Assembly (NCBI RefSeq): GCF_016894245.1
Contig: NZ_CP069792.1
Coordinates: 186,001 to 250,000 of the forward strand
Length of the DNA stretch: 64,000 nucleotides
Reading direction: 5' to 3'
Source of the DNA: Corynebacterium kroppenstedtii
GTDB taxonomy: Bacteria; Actinomycetota; Actinomycetes; Mycobacteriales; Mycobacteriaceae
A program made the translations under genes and the position numbers. Each line of letters begins with the position of its first letter. Within the stretch, counting starts at the first letter, position 1. This document shows positions 7,847 through 16,808 of this stretch, piece by piece. A model generated the notes under the pieces. It did no database searches. It was given only the letters and a program-made list of their open reading frames with translations, and was not told the DNA's origin.

Positions 7847-9130
7847 CTACTGTGTGGCCGCCTTATTTCCCAGCCACCGTGGGAATCGCTCCAAGGGACC
7901 ACGTCCGAAAAACGCCATCCAAACATTCGCGAAGACAATTGAGCCGATAACGAGAGACCAATAAAGCGGGTTGGAGACAACTGTTCCCGCCGGCCCACCC
8001 ACAGCGAACACGATGATAACGTGAGCGGTGTAAATGGTCAGTGGCATGGCCCCGGTGACGGCGATGGGTATAAACCACCGTCGGGCTCGTGACACGATCA
8101 GCTGGCACAATGCCACGACGATGAGGGCGAACCCACCGGAGCCCACGAATTCTGCGGTGCCCCCACTATGCGGTGCTGAATCCACAAGAGAGCGCTTGAG
8201 GGAATCTTTCAGCTCTTTCGTGCTATCAAGTGCGTCCCAATATTGACCCCATCGGCTTTCAATTCCTTCGTCTGATGCCGAACCTCCCGATGATTGTGCT
8301 GTCTGGTCTTTTGGCTGCACACCATCAGATTGTTGGGCTTTCTGCTTTTTTAACTTGGAGATTACTGCCGACCAATCAGGCTGAGACGTGCCGTTCCTGT
8401 CATCCTGGTTAATCCAGCCATTTTTCGGCTCTTCGTCATTACCCCACATTGAGCCCACACCATAACCAATTGCACTGGCACAGACCCCGACAGCAACGAG
8501 GCCGGCCAACGCTCGTGTGCTCTGCAGGTGAAGCCGCCCCAGCACCATCCCCAACAGAAGAATGCCCCAGAACACAGGCAGCGGATACACTCCGCCCAAT
8601 ACCAATCCGATTGTTGGGCTGGCGTTTCCTTTAGGCAAGAGATACTGGATAATTGCCAGCAAAGAGGGTCCGACAACCCCCAGGCAGGTGCCCACAATGA
8701 TCAGTGTTCGTGTCTTTGCCCACACAAAGGGTAAGGCCACGGCATACAGAACCCCATAAAAAGTCAATATGATCGAAATTCCAGTACCAAGCTGCTCTAG
8801 AACAAGGCCGATCAGGAAGATAGCTAAAGCTCGTCCAATGAGTTTTAGCCGTATTCCCTGCACGCCGTTCACCGACGTTGGACGCTCACCTCGCCCCGTC
8901 ATCAAGCTGATAGACACACCAGCTAACAACGCGAATAACACGGCTGGCCGCCCGTGGACAAGGGCCGGATACGTCGATGGGTCCATAATGCTCACCGACG
9001 ATGGACCTGCGGCAACATGAGCTGCGATCATCCCAAGAATCGCCAACGCCCGAGCAACATCTATACCCGGCAGCCGTGGCGATTGAACGCTCCCCCTCAA
9101 TTGTTCAATGGGGTGAATAGATTGTTTCAT
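7847..9130 (-). CDS. Acyltransferase-like membrane protein (DUF418/HGSNAT-like)
   Basis: 427 residues, with about ten membrane helices. The first has the motif IDVARALAILGMIAAHVAA, and a later LTIYTAHVIIVFA motif is typical of DUF418 and heparan-alpha-glucosaminide N-acetyltransferase-like proteins. Between helices (about residues 240-310) lies a hydrophilic, Ser/Gln/Lys-rich loop. Family members are thought to move acyl groups across or at the membrane; no substrate is known here. It is transcribed towards the preceding membrane protein gene (convergent). It is about 120 bases downstream of cydC on the same strand but separated by a spacer with no evident coupling. Confidence 0.75.
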   Translation of the reverse strand: MKQSIHPIEQLRGSVQSPRLPGIDVARALAILGMIAAHVAAGPSSVSIMDPSTYPALVHGRPAVLFALLAGVSISLMTGRGERPTSVNGVQGIRLKLIGRALAIFLIGLVLEQLGTGISIILTFYGVLYAVALPFVWAKTRTLIIVGTCLGVVGPSLLAIIQYLLPKGNASPTIGLVLGGVYPLPVFWGILLLGMVLGRLHLQSTRALAGLVAVGVCASAIGYGVGSMWGNDEEPKNGWINQDDRNGTSQPDWSAVISKLKKQKAQQSDGVQPKDQTAQSSGGSASDEGIESRWGQYWDALDSTKELKDSLKRSLVDSAPHSGGTAEFVGSGGFALIVVALCQLIVSRARRWFIPIAVTGAMPLTIYTAHVIIVFAVGGPAGTVVSNPLYWSLVIGSIVFANVWMAFFGRGPLERFPRWLGNKAATQ

Positions 9131-9250
9131 GCGGGGAGCCTAACCCACCGCCGTCCTCAACTGAAAATAAATTTAATGAAGCTTAATCTTTCGCCAGATA
9201 GGGGGTAAGCGATGCGTGGCACCAGGGGGGCACGGGCACCGGAATAGTGG

Positions 9251-10831
9251 CTATGACGACCGTGGGTGACGGACCATCACGATCGTTCGTTGATCGTCCG
9301 TCGAATCCGGCACAGCATCCCCGAACCCTAAAACATCGAGTAACTGTTTCTCAGACTTCTTATCCACGTGTTCAGTAGGTTCGTCGATAAGCAGAATGGG
9401 GGCATCACTGAGTAAAGCACGAGCTACTATAAGACGACGCCTCTGACCACCTGATAATGATTCCTCGCCATCTCGCAACACAGTGTCAAGGCCGCGCGGT
9501 AAGTTCTCTACCCACTGAGTCAACCCCACTCGGTCGATCATCTCGCGCATTGCACTCTCGCTCGCATCGGCGGAACCCACCGCCAAGTTGTCCCGAACTG
9601 TTGTTGCGAAAATATGTTCATCCTCGGCGATAAAACGAGCACCAACAGCAGAATAGCTTCCATTCCACGGCGGGATCAGCCCCGCTAAGGTCATCAACAA
9701 TGTGGTCTTGCCAGTGCCTGAGGGGGCAACGATCTCGTACCGGCCACCGGGTGGAACGTCAAAGTTCGCCTCCCACACTGGGTGGTCCCACCCGACAACT
9801 AAATGGTTCGCAGTTACGCGACCAGTACTCGTTCTCGTACCGAGGGCCGGGGAAGTTTCTTGAGCGGTAGCGACAGGACAGTCATCAGAGATGTAATCAC
9901 TAGTGGTTTGCTCGGTAGCGTTATTAATCGTCAGGACGTTACGCAGCCGTGCTTCTGCGTCGCGAGAACGAACAACAGCACGGGAGGCCTCAGCAAGTGG
10001 AGCGACAGCTTCGAAGGCAGCCAAGGGCATAAGCGCTACAGCAGCTAACCACTGGGGGTTATGGTCCGGGCTAGCGAGAACTGCAACGAGAACAACGACA
10101 ATAAGTGTGAATCCCGATGACGCGGCTGACATAGCGGTCGACACAGATGACCATGGGTGGGCCTTCCCTCGGATCGACGAAATTCTCTGCTCTGCATCAC
10201 CCGCATGGTGGAGAGCTTCATCTAGTTCACCACGTACGCTCAATGCAGCAGCATGATGCAATACATGGTCAACAGCTGTGACATAGTCTTCCGTGGCCTG
10301 AGCAGTTGAGGCTTTCTTTTCACCCTGAACCGCGATCCATGGCACAACAATTCCTGAGAAGGCCAAACCTACAGCCAAAATACCCGCAGCTAGTAGCGAT
10401 AACGTGGCGGTCAGGGCAACCGCAAGGGCACCAGTATAAATCGCAACCCGTCGCGGAATAGTGGCTCGTACGATTCTATCGGTGAGTGCATCGATGTCTG
10501 GGCCAATGAAGCTAAGTAAGCGACCTCTCGACATCCCCAATACGGTGGATGGAGGCACAGCTACCAAATTATGATAAATCTGACTACGCGCATTCGCTGC
10601 AGCTGTAAGCGCAACGTCGTGGGTTGCAAGCCTATCAATGTATCGAAAAACCGCGCGGGAAATTCCTAAAGCACGTACCGACGTAATAGCGACAGTCAAG
10701 TTCATAACTGGTGGCATTTGCCACGCACGAGTAATCAGCCACGCAGACACCAATGTCAGTGCGATTGAGGACATCAGCGTCACTACACCGGCTAGTACTG
10801 CTCGTTCACGAGCCCATACATCAACCGTCAT
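9251..10831 (-). CDS. cydC: Heterodimeric ABC exporter subunit CydC
   Basis: 526 residues: an N-terminal six-helix exporter domain and a C-terminal ATPase domain with Walker A (APSGTGKTTLL), a complete signature (LSGGQ) and Walker B (ILLIDEPTEH). CydDC exports cysteine and glutathione-type thiols in E. coli and is needed to assemble cytochrome bd; recent work also links it to haem. Start chosen at 10831, overlapping the end of cydD by 11 bases, with a GGGGGCG stretch upstream. Earlier in-frame starts exist (10858). It is the last gene of cydABDC. Confidence 0.92.
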   Translation of the reverse strand: MTVDVWARERAVLAGVVTLMSSIALTLVSAWLITRAWQMPPVMNLTVAITSVRALGISRAVFRYIDRLATHDVALTAAANARSQIYHNLVAVPPSTVLGMSRGRLLSFIGPDIDALTDRIVRATIPRRVAIYTGALAVALTATLSLLAAGILAVGLAFSGIVVPWIAVQGEKKASTAQATEDYVTAVDHVLHHAAALSVRGELDEALHHAGDAEQRISSIRGKAHPWSSVSTAMSAASSGFTLIVVVLVAVLASPDHNPQWLAAVALMPLAAFEAVAPLAEASRAVVRSRDAEARLRNVLTINNATEQTTSDYISDDCPVATAQETSPALGTRTSTGRVTANHLVVGWDHPVWEANFDVPPGGRYEIVAPSGTGKTTLLMTLAGLIPPWNGSYSAVGARFIAEDEHIFATTVRDNLAVGSADASESAMREMIDRVGLTQWVENLPRGLDTVLRDGEESLSGGQRRRLIVARALLSDAPILLIDEPTEHVDKKSEKQLLDVLGFGDAVPDSTDDQRTIVMVRHPRSS

Positions 10832-12359
10832 GATCGATCGCCCCCACATCGTAAACACGATCCGCTGCTTCGCACATCAGCGGATCGTGACTAGCCACCA
10901 GCACTGTCGCGCCACGAGCTGTCAAGTCGGCCAAGTCCTTAATCATTTCCTGTGCAGACTGCTCGTCGAGATGAGCAGTCGGTTCGTCGAGAACAAGAAG
11001 TTTCTTTCCCGGAACCGATCGACGGAAGGATTCCTTTTGGCGCTGCCCCAAGGAAAGGTGGCTCGTGTCACCCATAGTTCCTTCTGTCAATACCGGGCGT
11101 TGAGGAAGGAACGCAGTGTTCTTCCACACTTCTTCACGAGGGAGTGCGCCGTCGGGCCCACATACACCGGCTGTTCCACTACCGCTGCCAAGACCTAAAA
11201 CTGCCATGAGGGCCGTCGATTTACCGGAACCATTGGGACCGGCTAACACTGTAAGGTTTCCTGGTCGTGCCCTAGCGGAAAGAGCGTGGGGCCGAATACC
11301 GTCACGCCCTTCACAGGAATAATTGTCAAGCACAACTTCGAGGCCTCCACCGGATACGCGGTCGCAATCAGGCAGTAGGGGCCGTGGCGGCGATGGAGAG
11401 TTTAGTTCCGTACGAACTGCATTTAGTGCTGTTATACCATCCTGAGCTGCGTGAAAGCGCGTTCCTACGTCCCGCAACGGAGAATATACTTCGGGAACAA
11501 TGATCAGAATGGCTAGGCCAGTAGCCAAGGAAATATGGCCTCCTAAAAGCCTAAAACCAATGTTGACGGCGACCAAAGCAACCGAAAGCGTAGCTATAAA
11601 TTCAAGAACAAACGTAGAGAGAAACGCTAATTTCAAGACGTCCATCGTTGACCGCTTGTGGGTACTCGCTAGGCGACGAACTTCAAGCTCAGGATCATGT
11701 TGCCTCCCGTGGGCAACCAAAGTAGGCAAACCTGCTACAAGATCCACGAGCTGATCGTTCAGGCGGGACAAGTCCTTGAGCTTACGTTCGGTTCGTGATT
11801 GTGTTAGCGTCCCCACCAACCACATGAAAAAGGGAATAAGGGGAATTGTTCCGGCAGCCCACAAAGCAGAGGGAAAATCTAACCAGGCTATAGCTACCAA
11901 AACCAGAGGTGTCGATAGAGCAGAAGCCATGGCTGCGGGAAGGAATCCAGTTATGTAGGGCCGAAAAGAATCTAGCCCATGAGTCAATATCGTGTGCCAG
12001 TATGACCGGTTAACTCGGTGCGGATCTTCGTGAGCAAGGTGGTCTAAGAGACGACGGCGGAGAGTTGAGACCACCGAATCTGCGGCTGCATCACCTAATC
12101 GTGTCCTCGCCCAACTAACCAGAACGCGCAATACGACGACAAGCGCTAGCCAGCCGAAAAGAGCATACGGATACTCTGACGGTAAATGGTGAGACATCGT
12201 CTCGTGATGATTCACCGGCTCCACTGCACGCGCTATCAAAGTCCCCACCGCTATGCCGCTCACTACGGTCAGGACTGTATCAACAACGCTTAGAAACGCC
12301 GACACATACACCCACCAGCGTGCCCGAGAGCTTAAGTGAGCCAATTGGAATATATGCAT
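10821..12359 (-). CDS. cydD: Heterodimeric ABC exporter subunit CydD (shortened NBD)
   Basis: 512 residues. The membrane domain is complete. The ATPase domain has Walker A (AGPNGSGKST), the Q-loop PQRPVLTEGT and Walker B LLVLDEPTAHLD. Between the Q-loop and the signature, however, about 35-40 residues of the helical subdomain are missing. TEGTMGDT runs almost directly into LSLGQRQ, where CydD proteins normally have a long stretch with GEGGAGLS. The signature is LSLGQ rather than LSGGQ. No stop or frameshift is visible. With CydC it should form the exporter needed for cytochrome bd assembly; whether this half hydrolyses ATP is uncertain. GTG at 12362 is an alternative start. Confidence 0.88.
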   Translation of the reverse strand: MHIFQLAHLSSRARWWVYVSAFLSVVDTVLTVVSGIAVGTLIARAVEPVNHHETMSHHLPSEYPYALFGWLALVVVLRVLVSWARTRLGDAAADSVVSTLRRRLLDHLAHEDPHRVNRSYWHTILTHGLDSFRPYITGFLPAAMASALSTPLVLVAIAWLDFPSALWAAGTIPLIPFFMWLVGTLTQSRTERKLKDLSRLNDQLVDLVAGLPTLVAHGRQHDPELEVRRLASTHKRSTMDVLKLAFLSTFVLEFIATLSVALVAVNIGFRLLGGHISLATGLAILIIVPEVYSPLRDVGTRFHAAQDGITALNAVRTELNSPSPPRPLLPDCDRVSGGGLEVVLDNYSCEGRDGIRPHALSARARPGNLTVLAGPNGSGKSTALMAVLGLGSGSGTAGVCGPDGALPREEVWKNTAFLPQRPVLTEGTMGDTSHLSLGQRQKESFRRSVPGKKLLVLDEPTAHLDEQSAQEMIKDLADLTARGATVLVASHDPLMCEAADRVYDVGAIDHDG

Positions 12360-12419
12360 CACACTACCGTTTTTCTCTCTAGCTAATACATCGCTTTGCC
12401 AAAGCCACCGACTATCGAG

Positions 12420-13391
12420 TTATTCGGAAGGAACAGGATCAGCGGTAATACGTTTCCTAAATATCCAGTACGTCCACGCCTGGTACATCACCACAAAGGG
12501 TGTTCCAAGGGCCGCACACCAGGTCAAAACGGTCAACGTATACCGACTTGATGATGCATCCCAGACATCCAACCCGGTCCACAACGTCGGGAACATCGCT
12601 CCAAAAGCAAGGCCTGTAACTGAAACAATCGTCACGCACGTGAAGAAAAAGGCCCAACCATCCCGGTCACGGTGAGCGCTGACTAGAGCAAGGATCAAGC
12701 CAGTCACTGCCAGCACGGTCCATCCCCACGTGGTTTTCTCTCCAAAAGAGAGCTGAGTCCATAACACAAATATTCCACCAAAAAGAATAGATAAGCCAGC
12801 AAAAATCGAGGCTAGTTTTCGTGCGTTAACGCGTAAACTACCCGAGGTCTTCAGACGAATAAAAAGCGCACCATGAAAGATGAAGACGAAAATAAATGCC
12901 AAAGCTCCCACTAAGCCATAAACATTGAAGAGCGGATATACCCGGGAAGCGTTATCCGGCACACCTCGCACCAGATTAGCTATCGCCACCCCCCATATCG
13001 CGGGCGGTAACCATGAGCCCAACACTATTCCGCTGTCACACCACTGACGCCACTTTCGGGTATCGACTTTTCCCCTCCATTCGATGCTCACAGCCCGTAT
13101 AATAAGTGCCAAAAGAATTAAGAAAAGCGGCACATAATATCCCGAAAACATATCCGCATACCACATAGGGAAAGCAGCGAATATAGAACCACCAGCTGTG
13201 ATGAGCCATACTTCATTGCCATCCCACACCGGACCAATGGTCGAGATCATCGCTGATCTTTTATGCTCATCGCTACCCAAAAAAGGCAGGAGCATTCCTA
13301 CGCCAAAGTCAAATACCTCGAGTAAAAAATACCCCGAAAACAGAAAACCGATGAGTATAAACCACAAGGTAGGTAAATCGAGTTCAAACAT
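12420..13391 (-). CDS. cydB: Cytochrome bd oxidase subunit II
   Basis: 323 residues with about eight or nine membrane helices. The N-terminus (LWFILIGFLFSGYFLLEVFDFGVGMLLPF) and IGPVWDGNEVWLI are hallmark CydB motifs. It pairs with CydA to form the quinol oxidase that reduces oxygen to water without proton pumping. It starts 7 bases after the cydA stop, with AAGGAG about 10 nt before ATG, so the two are translationally close. A 57-base gap separates it from cydD. Confidence 0.95.
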   Translation of the reverse strand: MFELDLPTLWFILIGFLFSGYFLLEVFDFGVGMLLPFLGSDEHKRSAMISTIGPVWDGNEVWLITAGGSIFAAFPMWYADMFSGYYVPLFLILLALIIRAVSIEWRGKVDTRKWRQWCDSGIVLGSWLPPAIWGVAIANLVRGVPDNASRVYPLFNVYGLVGALAFIFVFIFHGALFIRLKTSGSLRVNARKLASIFAGLSILFGGIFVLWTQLSFGEKTTWGWTVLAVTGLILALVSAHRDRDGWAFFFTCVTIVSVTGLAFGAMFPTLWTGLDVWDASSSRYTLTVLTWCAALGTPFVVMYQAWTYWIFRKRITADPVPSE

Positions 13392-13398
13392 CGTCTTA

Positions 13399-14979
13399 TT
13401 ACTCCTTAGTGCTTTTCACCGCTAGATGGGAGAAGCTCACTGTTCCTACCTCGTCAGCACTACCCGAGTCAGACCCTCCACCCACATCACGGTGGGATTC
13501 TTCCTGGTCATCGGTTGGGTGGTCGTCCTCAGTCGGTCCGCTAAGGACTGCCCGCTTAGTCAACCATAACCAAACAAAGAACAGAGCGAGATAAGTTACC
13601 GTAAAGCCAACCAACGTAAGAATGACATTCCACGACGCATGATCCGTTACCCCCATGTCAACAATCATTCGAATGTTGTCGGTGCGAGGATCACCAACTG
13701 AATCAGGGTTCGGGTGAACAATCCACGGCTGACGCCCCATCTCAGTAAAAATCCATCCCGATGAGTTAGCTAAGAATGGGAAGGCAATAGCCGCGATGCT
13801 CCCGACACTGAAAACTTTCTGCCACCTACCTTGTGGAAGACGCCCGCGCCGCGTGAAAAACCAAGCGAAGAATGCCAAGGCGATAGACCCAAGCATCAAA
13901 CCAATCATGGCCCGGAACGACCAATATGTTACAAAGAGATTTGGTGAGTAGTTACCCGGTCCATATAAATTCTCCGCTTCTTTCTGTAACTCAAAAACAC
14001 CTTTCAAAGTGACGCCAGTGAATTGTCCTTTAGCAAGGAACGGAAGAACCCAGGGAACTTCAATCAAGTGGATAACTGACTCACAGTTGTTATGAGTTCC
14101 AATCGTTAAAACGGAGAACATCGGATCGGTATGCGTGTGGCACAATGATTCAGCCGACGCCATTTTCATGGGCTGTTGCCGGAACATCATCTTCGCTTGT
14201 GTGTCCCCCGTCAGCACGAGAGCAACCGATGATAGGGCGACAACCCAAATTCCAAAGCGGATGAGCGGACGATACATTGAATGAGGATTGTCGGGATCCG
14301 CAGCACCGCTATTTTCACTGCTGGATTCCGCCTGCAATTTTCCGATGCGGTGGGCATGGACGAGCCACCAGCATGAGATACCCAAAACAAAGGTGCCCGC
14401 GGTGAGGAACCCTCCTAAAACGGTATGGGGGAAAGCAGCCAAAGCCGTAGGGTTCATGAGGAGCTTACCGAAATCAGTCAATTCCGCCCGATGGGTATGT
14501 GGATTGTATTCGGCGCCTACCGGATGCTGCATGAAGGAATTCGCAACAATAATGAAATAAGCCGAGATGTTGACGCCAAACGCGACCATCCAGATCGCAC
14601 CTGTATGGAGCCACACTGGCAATCGGCCCCAACCGAAAATCCACATTCCAAGGAACACGGATTCCATGAAAAAGGCAATGAGCCCTTCTAGCGCCAGTGG
14701 GCCACCGAAGACATCCCCCACCATCCGCGAGTATTCCGACCAGTTCATTCCGAACTGAAATTCCTGAACGATGCCAGTAGCCACCCCCATAGCAAAGTTA
14801 ATGAGTAAGACATTGCCAAAAAAGCGAGTGGCCCTATACCAGTGGGGCTTTGAGGTTAACGCCCACATCGTTTGCATGATAGCTACCAGTGGAGCCATAC
14901 CAATGGTCAATGGCACGAAAATGAAATGGTAGACGGTAGTAATCCCGAACTGCCAGCGCGAAATGTCCACGACATCCAT
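13399..14979 (-). CDS. cydA: Cytochrome bd oxidase subunit I
   Basis: 526 residues. The haem ligands are recognisable: the His in TTVYHFIFVPLTIG (b595), the His in AAFPHTVLGGF and the Met in FTEMGRQPW (both b558). The glutamates of MESVFLGMWIFGWGRL are also present. The enzyme is a high-affinity, low-oxygen terminal oxidase in the cytoplasmic membrane. The start ATG at 14979 has GGAGG 5 nt upstream; an earlier in-frame TTG at 14991 has none. First gene of cydABDC. Confidence 0.95.
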   Translation of the reverse strand: MDVVDISRWQFGITTVYHFIFVPLTIGMAPLVAIMQTMWALTSKPHWYRATRFFGNVLLINFAMGVATGIVQEFQFGMNWSEYSRMVGDVFGGPLALEGLIAFFMESVFLGMWIFGWGRLPVWLHTGAIWMVAFGVNISAYFIIVANSFMQHPVGAEYNPHTHRAELTDFGKLLMNPTALAAFPHTVLGGFLTAGTFVLGISCWWLVHAHRIGKLQAESSSENSGAADPDNPHSMYRPLIRFGIWVVALSSVALVLTGDTQAKMMFRQQPMKMASAESLCHTHTDPMFSVLTIGTHNNCESVIHLIEVPWVLPFLAKGQFTGVTLKGVFELQKEAENLYGPGNYSPNLFVTYWSFRAMIGLMLGSIALAFFAWFFTRRGRLPQGRWQKVFSVGSIAAIAFPFLANSSGWIFTEMGRQPWIVHPNPDSVGDPRTDNIRMIVDMGVTDHASWNVILTLVGFTVTYLALFFVWLWLTKRAVLSGPTEDDHPTDDQEESHRDVGGGSDSGSADEVGTVSFSHLAVKSTKE

Positions 14980-15270
14980 CGCTGCCTCCAATGTTGAGCT
15001 CTAGACAAAGTGACGAGGATTTCACCGCTCCCCAAAGGCGGTGGCTAACTTAAAATCCGCCCAGATTGCACCGTTGCGTACGAAGCACCTGAGCTAAAAA
15101 AGGAGCACTCCGTACCTACGGTTCCGTAGGTACAAGCGTCTAGACATATAGTCGTGCAGAACTCGATGAAAGTTCCCCGCCCACAAAATAAGCTGAAACC
15201 CTAACCGTTTTCAAGGATTCAGCGCCCCTCCGAATCGGGTAGGCATCTTATACTCACGATCGACGAACTG
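14980..15270. other. cyd upstream region
   Basis: Non-coding. It holds a perfect 22-bp palindrome (15112-15133). On the minus strand this is followed by a short GGAG-CTCC hairpin with T6. An imperfect hairpin-like pair (GCTGAA / TTCAGC) occurs around 15192-15223. The cyd promoter must lie here, but I could not fix its -10. Confidence 0.5.
15112..15133. promoter_or_regulatory. Perfect 22-bp palindrome upstream of cydA
   Basis: Arms GTACCTACGG and CCGTAGGTAC are perfect inverted copies around TT. It lies about 135 bases upstream of the cydA start and about 140 bases downstream of tRNA-Arg on the same strand. It could be an operator for the cyd operon, or on the minus strand part of a terminator for the tRNA (GGAGTGCTCC then T6 at 15110-15094). 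Confidence 0.6.
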
Positions 15271-15343
15271 TGCCCCAGAGAGGAATCGAACCTCCGACAC
15301 CGGCTTTAGGAGAGCCGTGCTCTATCCACTGAGCTACTAGGGC
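15271..15343 (-). tRNA. tRNA-Arg (CCT)
   Basis: 73 nt with the 7-bp acceptor GCCCTAG/CTGGGGC (one G-T wobble), a D-arm with AGCTCAGTGG, an anticodon stem CGGCT/AGCCG with loop CTCCTAA (anticodon CCT, reading AGG), and a T-arm containing GGTTCGATTCC. CCA is not encoded. The discriminator base is A. Confidence 0.95.
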
Positions 15344-15466
15344 AAATAACGCATCAGTTACCGCTCCTGCTGGCAACGACTCATGTAGAAGAATCCTCAA
15401 CCACCAGGAGCCAGAACTAAAAGCAGAACCAGGATAGCCGACAGACGCCGAGAGCAGAAAACCGCA

Positions 15467-16717
15467 CTATAGTTTCCTCTTATCCTTAGGTTGAAGTGCA
15501 GCTGCAATCAGCGGGAAGAGCAGAACCGTCACCGCACCGCCGGCGACTAGAAGAGAAGCCGCCGATTCTTCTAACAAGTGCGCATTCGTCGCCACTTCAG
15601 TTACCGCAACAATGATCGGCAGGCCAGTCGCGGCATAACAGGCGAGCTGAAGTTTTTGATTCGTTGTCGTCAACTTTGAACCAGTCTTGGTAAACATTTC
15701 CCGCAGGAACACCGGGAGACCGCGGGCAACCAGAATAACGCCGACAACAGCGAACAATTGCCCGATATTGGCCCCCACGGTCTTCACGTCGATATTGATA
15801 CCTGAACACACGAAGAAGACGGGGATGAAAAAGCCATAGCCCACGACATCCAGGCGCTCCTCAATGAGACCGTGAGCGCGCTCTGGAACCAGACCGCGCA
15901 AAACAATACCAGCAGCAAAAGCCCCCAAAACGACGTCAAGATCGAATACCGCCGCGACCGTCATCAGTATCGCCAACATCAGCACCACCATACGGACGAT
16001 CGACTGGTTCGTCGCCGAGGCACCGTCGATAATCGCGCGACCCACCCACGGAACCAGAGCGGCTACGGTGCGAGGTACCACCGCCACCATGGCTGCGATG
16101 GCAAAGAACGCGAGCAGGATCAGGAACGTCACACCCATGGACCTCGCGGATAACAACAGAGCGATGGCCATAATGGGCATCAACTCACCAACAGCGCCAT
16201 GAAGCATGACAGATTTACCGACGTTGGTTCGTAATAGATCCGACTGCTTCAAGATAGGTAGCAACGTACCCAGAGCGGTGGATGTCACAGCGATGGCTAG
16301 TGTGACTGCAGTCAGCGCTCCGTTTCCTTTCAGGAAAACCAGCGCACCAATGAATGCCAACACGAGGCACATGAGCCAGGTCAACGCGGCATTACCGCCC
16401 TCTTTGCTGCGCAACGAGTCCGTGTCTAACTCGTAACCGGCCAGCAGGAACAACATACCTAGACCCAACTGACGCAGAATCGAAATACCAGAATCGATCT
16501 CCGCGAGACCCCACACACTGGGGCCGATAATGACGCCCAACACAATGAGGAACACCACGGCTGGGATACGTTTGCCCGTCATGAAGGACAAGATGGGGGC
16601 CAACAATGCCACCGCAAGAATTGCGGTGAGCGAAATCATCGTGTCGGTATTCGCCTGGCCCGACGCCAACACCGTGTTGGAAACCGCCATCGTGTCGGCT
16701 ACTGGGACTGAAGTCAT
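15467..16717 (-). CDS. Cation/proton antiporter, CPA2 (KefB/NapA-like) family
   Basis: 416 residues with 11-12 hydrophobic segments forming the Na+/H+ exchanger fold. Recognisable stretches are VVFLIVLGVIIGPSVWGL, LGLGMLFLLAGYELD and LGAFAAGIVLRGLVPE. No TrkA-N regulatory domain follows, so it resembles the short forms rather than KefB/C. Such membrane proteins exchange Na+ or K+ for protons. A GTG at 16768 in frame is an alternative start; I prefer ATG 16717 after AGGGTTG. The stop lies about 120 bases before the tRNA-Arg gene. Confidence 0.82.
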   Translation of the reverse strand: MTSVPVADTMAVSNTVLASGQANTDTMISLTAILAVALLAPILSFMTGKRIPAVVFLIVLGVIIGPSVWGLAEIDSGISILRQLGLGMLFLLAGYELDTDSLRSKEGGNAALTWLMCLVLAFIGALVFLKGNGALTAVTLAIAVTSTALGTLLPILKQSDLLRTNVGKSVMLHGAVGELMPIMAIALLLSARSMGVTFLILLAFFAIAAMVAVVPRTVAALVPWVGRAIIDGASATNQSIVRMVVLMLAILMTVAAVFDLDVVLGAFAAGIVLRGLVPERAHGLIEERLDVVGYGFFIPVFFVCSGINIDVKTVGANIGQLFAVVGVILVARGLPVFLREMFTKTGSKLTTTNQKLQLACYAATGLPIIVAVTEVATNAHLLEESAASLLVAGGAVTVLLFPLIAAALQPKDKRKL

Positions 16718-16808
16718 GGATGACAACCCTACTGATTGGTTGATCGCGAATCGAATAAGTCTGACCACAATGTACAGCTAATTGATCGTGACCGCTCGCT
16801 CCACAATA

